This document shows positions 1 to 9,500 of a DNA stretch of 64,000 bases, piece by piece (position 1 is the stretch's first letter; each line of letters begins with the position of its first letter). Under the pieces are notes generated by a model. The model worked only from the letters and a program-made list of their open reading frames with translations. It was not told the DNA's origin and searched no databases. The translations under genes were made by a program, and so were the position numbers. Origin of the DNA: Quercus robur. Lineage: Eukaryota; Streptophyta; Magnoliopsida; Fagales; Fagaceae. The stretch is from contig NC_065535.1 of NCBI RefSeq assembly GCF_932294415.1, forward strand, positions 88,242,862 to 88,306,861, read 5' to 3'.

Positions 1-1433
1 TCTATTTACTTTTATGATTTTTTTCAAATATTTAGCCTCTCAAACAATGAATTTTCCATGACCCATATGGTATTATTTGATACATTGTTACTTAGTTATT
101 CAGATATGGTTGTTGGGTTTTTTTTTTTTTTAATATCTTTTATCTGACTTAAGACCTCGACTTGAGTAGTTAACACTTCACAATCTGTTTGCTTATCCTT
201 GTTTTTTTGTTTTTTTTTTTTTCCAAATTATTGTCACATGGGTTTTGCCTTACTAAACATTTTGATTGAATTGAAAAAACTGTGATCAAGCTGCTTTAAT
301 TAAAGTACAAGGAATCATATGGTGATTTTTGCTTTGATTTGGGTATATTGTGTAAGGATAAAATTTAGGCACAGTTTCTTAAGTGTTGTGCCTTATGTTC
401 CCCAATTATGTATAAGCATGTGGTTGCATAAACCAATGAAACACATAGTTGAATTTAATTGTCTTTGGAAAAGATAACACTAAATTGATCAATTAAGTAT
501 AATCATGTGGTTGTAGTCAATTGGGGAACCTAAAATCATACGACACCTAAGGTACTATACCTAAGTTTTGCCCATTATGCAGAAGAAAGTGCATCAGCTA
601 TGCAAAGTTCTCTCTCTCTCTTTCAAAATGACATTAGAAATGTGTTTGTTTGGCTTAAGACAAGCTGTGGTTGCATACGGATGATATTAAGTCTTAGATC
701 TTAATTTTTTCAACAAATATCTAAAGTTAATGTGGAGAGCTTATTCCAGTGAAATCTAATGCCAACTTTTGAACCTTTTTGGGGTTTCTTCCAGTCATAG
801 TTACAATGGCATATCACTTTCTCTCTCTCTCTCTCTCCCCCCAGTTTTGTTTGAATTTTACTTTCCTATGTTCCTATGAGTGACTGTTGTGTTCTATGGT
901 AAAGGGTGAAAAGAAACGAGTATGCTTTTGTTAAGGTACAGGTAGTGGGATTAATAGTGATTTACAGCTAATAATAGAGTGTAAATACTGGATGCATATG
1001 TTAAGTCATTAGCTAAAGAACAACTTTTTTGTTTGATCAATCAGATGCACATGATTAATGAATATTAACTGGAATAATTTTCTTTTGTTTAGCTGGCTGA
1101 GAGAAGGTTTAGCCAATGCATTTCTTAAATATAGCTTTTTACTTTATCAAAATTTTTGTTTCTTCAAGTGTAAGCAATGCTTCAAAATCCTGATTTTTTT
1201 TTCTTCCCCACTATCTTTTAGTAATCAAATGAAGCTCAATTTTCCTCCCCCACCCCCTCCCTTTTCCCTTTTACTCTTCATTTTTTTATAATTCTTTATT
1301 TGGTTGAGATAATGGTGGAGAACAAAAGAGAACAAGAGCCTTAATGATTTTGAAGTAACACAATATATTTGTTTTTATCTTTTCCTCTTTCTCATATTTA
1401 CCAGACAGAAATTAATTTCTATTTTTCTTGCAG
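1..1433. other. AT-rich intergenic or intronic DNA
   Basis: No coding region that I can support. There are short CT-repeat tracts near 608-621 and 819-838, a C-rich run near 1244-1262 and many T runs. It could be the intron upstream of the possible terminal exon at 1434. Confidence 0.5.
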
Positions 1434-1510
1434 ATAGAGCTCTGCATCAGCTTGCTCCTGTGCTGGCAATGTTGTATTCATGTACCAATTTACCCGTGAA
1501 ATGCCATTGA
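1434..1510 (+). CDS. possible terminal exon, gene unrecognised
   Basis: A strong acceptor (pyrimidine run, then TTGCAG at 1428-1433) is followed by an open stretch reading RALHQLAPVLAMLYSC and on to a stop at 1508-1510. Only about 25 residues are visible and nothing upstream in the window joins to it convincingly. The match of a good acceptor to a sensible peptide is all the support there is; it may be chance. Confidence 0.2.
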
Positions 1511-2801
1511 GTTTAAAATTATAATCTGAACTTTCAATGCATTCTACTCTTGATTTTTGACTGTTTATCTTGTGTGCACTTTAAGTTGATGATATTTTAC
1601 TCTTTCAGCATGCAATGAATCCATTATGGTAATTGAATTTGGTTTCGTGGTCTGTCAATATAAGCTTCTACCTTTGGTTGAGTAATTATCAGTTACAATC
1701 AAATATTATACTTTTGTGTGTTCTTGATTGGGGACAAGGTTTGAACTGCTTGTTTATAGCGGAGCCTTGAGAGTAATATAAACGCTAATGACCTATTCTT
1801 GGAAGGACAAAAATGCAGTGTTTGATAGATACCTTTTAATGCGAACGGATAACTTGCTCTAAATTGGAAAACCATTTTTGCAATGTGTCTCTAGTACACC
1901 CGTATATTGTCAATTGTGCTCCCTGCTGGGCGTGCCACTAAGTTTGAAGGCATTTCTGTAGTGAGCATTTGATGAAATAAATAGTATATCGTTATCTTGA
2001 GTAAAAATGACAAATTATTTGTGCATCAGCATTTTGTGTAGCTTAACAATGAAAGCATCCCCCTAACCCTACCACACAAATTGTGAACATTCCTGTCAAC
2101 TATGCAACTTAAGGGCAGGCGATGGCCAAGTAAAGGAGACTACTACAAGAATTTTGGGGGGAGAAGCCACCGGGGAGGTGCTCAAGAGATAACTATGAGC
2201 TCTGTCCTTGCTATGGGATTTGAAGTCTCTTAGCTACTCATAATCATTAACGTCTTGGGAGATGTTATTTAACTTGATGAATTTAGCACAAGGAATCATT
2301 CAGCAAGTGTTAGGGGGAGATCAAAATACTAAAAAACTTAATGATGAGAGAGTTAATTATGATTTACGTGGTTGACCGCGATCAAACATACTTGCACAAG
2401 ATAAAATGACACAGGTGTGGCACCAGCCTAATAACTCTAATTGAGAAGGGAGTCGCAAGAACGGTATAGTGAAACTGTGAAAGTGAAAGTAAAAGGAATT
2501 ATTCATTAAGTTTTATATGTGGAGCATGACTGCCTCCATTATGTCCAAGTCCTTAGTGTGTAGCTGTAGATTTCCATTACCGTCCTTACGGATTTGATGT
2601 TTGGGCCTTGGTGCTAGGTTATAAGTTCGAGTTGTTTGGGCTCAGGCTATTCCTGGTCAGCCATAGCTACCCTAGGTTGGGCTTGTTCTTCCTCGAGCAC
2701 TTTGATCGATCACTTTTTTTTTTTTTTTTTGGGACTGTCACGTGCTGCGATATTTCCTTTATAATTACTCCATATCACTTGGAGAGTAATCACACTCTTA
2801 G

Positions 2802-2839
<38 letters not shown>

Positions 2840-2886
2840 TAGTTGAAAAATGTAATAATATCAAATTATAATAGATGCAAATTATT
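1511..2886. other. intergenic DNA, no gene seen
   Basis: I see no supportable gene. Long T tracts lie near 2707-2730 and 2803-2838. Open frames here are short and cross these homopolymers. Confidence 0.5.
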
Positions 2887-3192
2887 AACTTTTTTCCAAT
2901 GTGGTGATCAACGCTCTCAAAAGGGATGACGAATCTTTATCTTCATTTGGTCACATTCTTGCTTCGGCCAAATCCTTAACAGATGTCAGTTGTATTATTT
3001 TTTCCCATACTCGTAGAACTGGCAATACTGTTGCTCATAACCTAGCAAAACATGCAAGACATGTGATAGGTTTTCAGGTGTGGATGGAGGATGTTCCTCC
3101 ACATCTCCATTCTGTACTTTTCGCCGATTATGGCTGACTTAAATGATATTCATAGTCTTCTTTCTCAAAAAAAAAAAAAAACTTTTTTCCAA
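2887..3192 (+). mobile_element. 5'-truncated LINE insertion with target duplication
   Basis: The insert at 2900-3179 ends in an A tail (about 3167-3179) and is flanked by a perfect 13-bp direct repeat, AACTTTTTTCCAA, at 2887-2899 and 3180-3192. The open frame 2901-3137 resembles the end of the RNase H-like domain found at the C-terminus of plant non-LTR reverse transcriptases (GNTVAHNLAKHAR, then a WMEDVPP motif). Only about 280 bp of the element remains, so it is a dead copy made by target-primed reverse transcription. Confidence 0.85.
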
Positions 3193-3583
3193 AAAATAGA
3201 AGAGATTCTAAGTATGCACGTGAGCATGTGTTCAAAGGCTAGTATTCCGTAATTATCATTCATTTTTGATAATTTTGTTTATGTAGTAATAAATGTTTCA
3301 TTGATTGAAAGATGATGCTATAATTAAATATTAACCTTTAGGGGGGGGGGGGGGGGAGGAGATCCCCTTAATAAATCTTATAAATTTACATATATTGAAA
3401 ATGCATAATGAAATTGTAACTATAAAACTACTTTCAAAATACATGCAAAAATATTTACAAAAACTATTATGAAGAAGTTGATAGATCAATGTAGAAAATT
3501 GAAATATTTACATCAAGTAAAATTGTAAAATAATTCACTACATTTGAAACATGGAATATGTCAACTTATTAAAATTATGCCTG
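3193..3583. other. AT-rich spacer with G tract
   Basis: Contains a G run of about 16 bases near 3342-3357 and otherwise AT-rich sequence. Given the exon at 3584-3659 on the minus strand, its lower part may be that gene's 3' untranslated region. Confidence 0.35.
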
Positions 3584-6500
3584 CTATGGTGGAGAAGTTG
3601 GTGGAGCAAGGTTTTTTGTTCCATGTTCTAATTGCTTTTCAATAGCATTTGCCATGAACCTATGATACAAAATGTGTTACTTTGTGTTATTAATAGACAC
3701 TTTAAAACGTATACAATAATGATTAGTACAATACTGTAGGGACACGATTCGCGTTGGACCACAGCAGGGTTGGGTTCACACGTAAATGGACCCATACAAT
3801 ATCATTTGTAGAGAGTGGGGTCGAGAGGCTAAGCCATGTTTACTCAGCCGTGGTTTTGTTGGGTTGTTCCTGCATGATCTAGAGGTGTTCGCCCCTTTAG
3901 GTCTTATTCTTTCCGGAAGAATCCCCCCCACCTTTAGGTTGTATATTTTCCTTTTATATTAGCATGCATTCAATTTCCTTCGTCCACGTGTAGGATCGGA
4001 CTTTCCAAGACTGACACCTGTCCCATCAGTTTCAGACCTGAGTTGCTGGGAGTGGTTGAGTAGGCCAAAGAAACACGACTCTGTCAGAGGCAAAGCTCTG
4101 TCTAGGGCCGGTAGTATGGGCAGCCTTTCCTAGATATTTTAGATTTCTTACAAGATTATCCCTATACCACTTTTGCCCCTTTCCTTAGTGTAGCTCTGGG
4201 CTGACCGAGGGCTGTACCTTCCTCGGCGACTTCTATGGCCCATTAGTGCTTTGGGTTTATTGGGCTGGGACTACTATCCTCCTCGGCTTGGGCCTTAAGT
4301 ATCCCCGTGAATAGGTGGATCTGGCCCATCTGTTGTCGGGCCTCACAATAGCCCCTCAAAACCCTGCTATCCAAATCCTCGGTTGGAAAGGTGGGTTTTG
4401 ATGATACCGAGACTCTATCGCGGCTCATTAAGTTCGGCCCTTAATCAACGTCTGCGACTTTTCACCTCCCCAAGGAATGCGCCAGTCTACGAGGTATTTC
4501 CCTTGACTTACGCGTGATGTGTTTATTCCGTTTGGTTAGCCGTAGTGCGCTTTTAATGTCTTCCTTTTACGAGGCCTCCTAAATCCAGCGGTTATGGATA
4601 GCTTGGAGAAACGAAACGGTTTTGCATTTACTAGCAGATTTCTTAGAGGATCGGAGCGTGTCACGTACCCTCGTCTTTTTCCCTATATAAAGAGAGAAGA
4701 TAAGAAGGTGATTCTCTCATATGCGAATCCCTTAGACCCTTCTCAGAATCCACTTCTTCCCCCTGGTTATTCCTCAGTCGATAACACGTCCCCCATAGTG
4801 ATCAACCATGAATGAATCCCTCCTTTCCCAGAAACACCATACCTTAGCGAAACTTGACATGGCTCGGTCGGGGCAAGGGTGGTGGAGACTCAAGGTTTGT
4901 CTCCCTATTCTTTTAGCCAAAATCCGAAGCAGGGGCTCGTCACACCCTATTTCTGGTGTGGCCGAGTCAAACACTTCCCTTGCCATCTCCATCTGCTCTC
5001 TCATGAGCATACCTAATATGGCTCCCCTTTTCCCTCTTTTGCTCCTTTTACTTTCTTTTCATTGCTTCCCTCTTCTTCTCCTCCTTCCCGCTCATGTCTT
5101 CCATCTTCTTTTTCCCTTACTTTTTTCAGCAACAAGAGCTTGCTGCAGTGCTTCCATGTGTTCCAATTCTTCTTCCTTGTCCTTCATTATTTTTGTATAA
5201 GGATCTTCTCCTGATGTGAACAGTACTGAGGCATAGATTTCAGAAAGACTTTGAAGGCGAATTCAGAAGACACCTGATGGTTTAATTATTCGTGTTATGG
5301 ATGTTGTTACTGTTTTAGTAGTTCATTTTTTGTATTGGCTCATTTAAGCCCTCCCTTGTAGGTTGTGACAATTTTTCATATTAATAAAAGTGATTGTTAC
5401 TCTATTTCGTATGTCTTGTTTATATACTTTAACAAATGTGAATGCGCTGCTCGGCATAATAGTATAGCATTTCAATTAATAATAAATAAGGCCAAAGTAA
5501 TCGTTGATAAAAAGATGCCACGATGACTTTAATAAAATAATCATTCAACGTAGCAATCCGACCAGTGTGGAATGAGACTTATCTTAAAATTAGCCGTGAT
5601 GGGTATTAAATGTTCCGATTAGATATAAGAAGTAGATATCCGAGGACGTGTTACCCCACCGGATGAATGGCCTCTTTAAGTTGACGATCATTAGGTTGTT
5701 CTGCCATCTCGATGATACGCGAGCCTTAACCTTTTTCAGTATCTAAGCCGAGAAGTTTCTTCATTTGGGCAGTTGATTTCCCGGGCAGCCTGAGTCCGAG
5801 GACTTTGCAAAACCTGGGTTTTGTTCAGGACTTATGCGTTTTACCTTATGTATTTGACTTTTCCTTTTAGTTTGAGCCCGCGGACCATGCAAGCCTTAAG
5901 TTCTGTCCGAGACCAATGTCCGCATTAGCACTTGGTTTTCCCTTTTAGCTTGAGTCCGAGGACCATGCAAGCCTTAGGTTCTGTCCAAGACCTTGAGTTC
6001 AAATTTTTCCCTTAGTTTGAGCATTTCCCGAGGTGCTTAACAGTGGTTGTTCTCGGCCATGGTCATTGCTCGGCGTCGGCCAAAGTACTTGGGCCCTTAC
6101 CCAAAGCGGGCCCGGGGCCACGAATCCACCTAGCCCCTGATTTAAGAGATATTTCTGCAACTTCTGGCCACGTGGTACTTTCTGATGTCATGGGGACCGA
6201 GGTGCACCTTTACGAGGCTCTTTAATCTTGTGGTTGCGGTTGATGTTGGAAGTTGAGCCAAGACTGTTTTGTCTGTAGCGTTTCTTGGGAAGCCACATGA
6301 ATTGACTGCCATCACCTTGTCTTTTCCAATAAATGGGAAGGAGAGATAGTTGCTTTATATACGCACAAATCCTTCAGATTTTCTCCCACACCACAGCTTC
6401 CATATTCGGAGTTCTCCCTTCTTGGCATTACATGTTGAAAGTGAGGGTTGGGAAGAAAGAAATGTCTCCGCCGCAGAAGCGCCGTGTCTTCATGAGGCTT

Positions 6501-9500
6501 ATAACAGTAAGGTATGGACACAGGAAGCACAAGTTCAGGAGAGTTTTCCATCTCCACCGAGGGAGAACGGCGTCTCTCCCTCTTTTAGCCAAAATCCGAA
6601 GCAGTCTCTGTTCATGCCAACACTTTGGTATGGCAGAAAAAGGGTTTTCCTCCATCAGCGCCTCTGCTTTGCGGCAGGTGTATATTTAGAGAAAGCCCCA
6701 TCACCTTCAACTCCCTGCACCTTTTTTTCAACGGTGTCAGGTTCAAGTTGGGTCTTTTTGGCTGCCTGAGTTATGGGCAGGTAAGGGTGCGGGGGAAGAA
6801 TAAGGTCTTGGAGCTGTAGCCAACCTTTCCTCCGACATACCTCCTCGGCTTTCTACAGCTTTCTTGTATTTTTCTTTTTCTTGCTTATATAGTACTCATG
6901 TAGTAAGCTTTGACGTAGGCGGATTCCAGCTTTTCATTGCACGATGTACTATTTCTTCATCGTAATAAAAATAGCCGTTTATATATTTGTTTTTGGGTAT
7001 GGTTCTTTTGGCACATCACTTCGTAAATGAGTGTACTCCCCGTATGTGCTTTCTCTCAGCGCTACTTAGGGCAGGAGCCCCTTGAAACACGATTCAACTC
7101 GTTCTAATTCGTTCTAACTTACCTACACTACCAAGCATAATAATAATTGACAATAAGTTAAATTCAGGAAACTATCCTAGGTATCGGTTGAACGTCCCAT
7201 GATATGTGCGGGAATGCTGTCCGAGAAACGATGAACTCTAAATAATTCATTGAAGGGGGTGACTGAGCATCGAGCGACTTTGATTATGTTTTTAGAAACA
7301 TGTTACTCCATTTCATATCGGCCCTTTTGGTGTTGAGGGTCCGAGACTTGTATGCTTCCCTTTAAGTAGTTGGTTTTCCCAGAGGCTTGGGTCCGAGGAC
7401 CATGCAAGGCCTTGGTTCTGTCCAAAACTTGTATGATTCTTCTTAAGTAGTTGGTTTCCCCAGAGGCTTGGGTCCGAGGACCATGCAAGGCCTTGGTTCT
7501 GTCCAAAACTTGTATGATTCTTTTTAAGTAGTTGGTTTCCCCAGAGGCTTGGGTCCGAGGACCATGCAAGGCCTTGGTTCTGTCCAAAACTTGTATGATT
7601 CTTGTTAAGTAGTTGGTTTCCCCAGAGGCTTGGGTCCGAGGACCATGCAAGGCCTTGGTTCTGTCCAAAACTTGTATGATTCTTCTTAAGTAGTTGGTTT
7701 CCCCAGAGGCTTGGGTCCGAGGACCATGCAAGGCCTTGGTTCTGTCCAAAACTTGTATGATTCTTCTTAAGTAGTTGGTTTCCCCAGAGGCTTGGGTCCG
7801 AGGACCATGCAAGGCCTTGGTTCTGTCCAAAACTTGTATGATTCTTTTTAAGTAGTTGGTTTCCCCAGAGGCTTGGGTCCGAGGACCATGCAAGGCCTTG
7901 GTTCTGTCCAAAACTTGTATGATTCTTTTTAAGTAGTTGGTTTCCCCAGAGGCTTGGGTCCGAGGACCATGCAAGGCCTTGGTTCTGTCCAAAACTTGTA
8001 TGATTCTTCTTAAGTAGTTGGTTTCCCCAGAGGCTTGGGTCCGAGGACCATGCAAGGCCTTGGTTCTGTCCAAAACTTGTATGATTCTTTTTAAGTAGTT
8101 GGTTTCCCCAGAGGCTTGGGTCCGAGGACCATGCAAGGCCTTGGTTCTGTCCAAAACTTGTATGATTCTTGTTAAGTAGTTGGTTTCCCCAGAGGCTTGG
8201 GTCCGAGGACCATGCAAGGCCTTGGTTCTGTCCAAAACTTGTATGATTCTTCTTAAGTAGTTGGTTTCCCCAGAGGCTTGGGTCCGAGGACCATGCAAGG
8301 CCTTGGTTCTGTCCAAAACTTGTATGATTCTTTTTAAGTAGTTGGTTTCCCCAGAGGCTTGGGTCCGAGGACCATGCAAGGCCTTAGTTCTGTCCAAAAC
8401 TTGTATGATTCTTCTTAAGTAGTTGGTTTCCCCAGAGGCTTGGGTCCGAGGACCATGCAAGGCCTTGGTTCTGTCCAAAACTTGTATGATTCTTCTTAAG
8501 TAGTTGGTTTCCCCAGAGGCTTGGGTCCGAGGACCATGCAAGGCCTTGGTTCTGTCCAAAACTTGTATGATTCTTCTTAAGTAGTTGGTTTCCCCAGAGG
8601 CTTGGGTCCGAGGACCATGCAAGGCCTTGGTTCTGTCCAAAACTTGTATGATTCTTTTTAAGTAGTTGGTTTCCCCAGAGGCTTGGGTCCGAGGACCATG
8701 CAAGGCCTTGGTTCTGTCCAAAACTTGTATGATTCTTGTTAAGTAGTTGGTTTCCCCAGAGGCTTGGGTCCGAGGACCATGCAAGGCCTTGGTTCTGTCC
8801 AAAACTTGTATGATTCTTCTTAAGTAGTTGGTTTCCCCAGAGGCTTGGGTCCGAGGACCATGCAAGGCCTTGGTTCTGTCCAAAACTTGTATGATTCTTT
8901 TTAAGTAGTTGGTTTCCCCAGAGGCTTGGGTCCGAGGACCATGCAAGGCCTTGGTTCTGTCCAAAACTTGTATGATTCTTCTTAAGTAGTTGGTTTCCCC
9001 AGAGGCTTGGGTCCGAGGACCATGCAAGGCCTTGGTTCTGTCCAAAACTTGTATGATTCTTTTTAAGTAGTTGGTTTCCCCAGAGGCTTGGGTCCGAGGA
9101 CCATGCAAGGCCTTGGTTCTGTCCAAAACTTGTATGATTCTTGTTAAGTAGTTGGTTTCCCCAGAGGCTTGGGTCCGAGGACCATGCAAGGCCTTGGTTC
9201 TGTCCAAAACTTGTATGATTCTTCTTAAGTAGTTGGTTTCCCCAGAGGCTTGGGTCCGAGGACCATGCAAGGCCTTGGTTCTGTCCAAAACTTGTATGAT
9301 TCTTTTTAAGTAGTTGGTTTCCCCAGAGGCTTGGGTCCGAGGACCATGCAAGGCCTTAGTTCTGTCCAAAACTTGTATGATTCTTCTTAAGTAGTTGGTT
9401 TCCCCAGAGGCTTGGGTCCGAGGACCATGCAAGGCCTTGGTTCTGTCCAAAACTTGTATGATTCTTTTTAAGTAGTTGGTTTCCCCAGAGGCTTGGGTCC

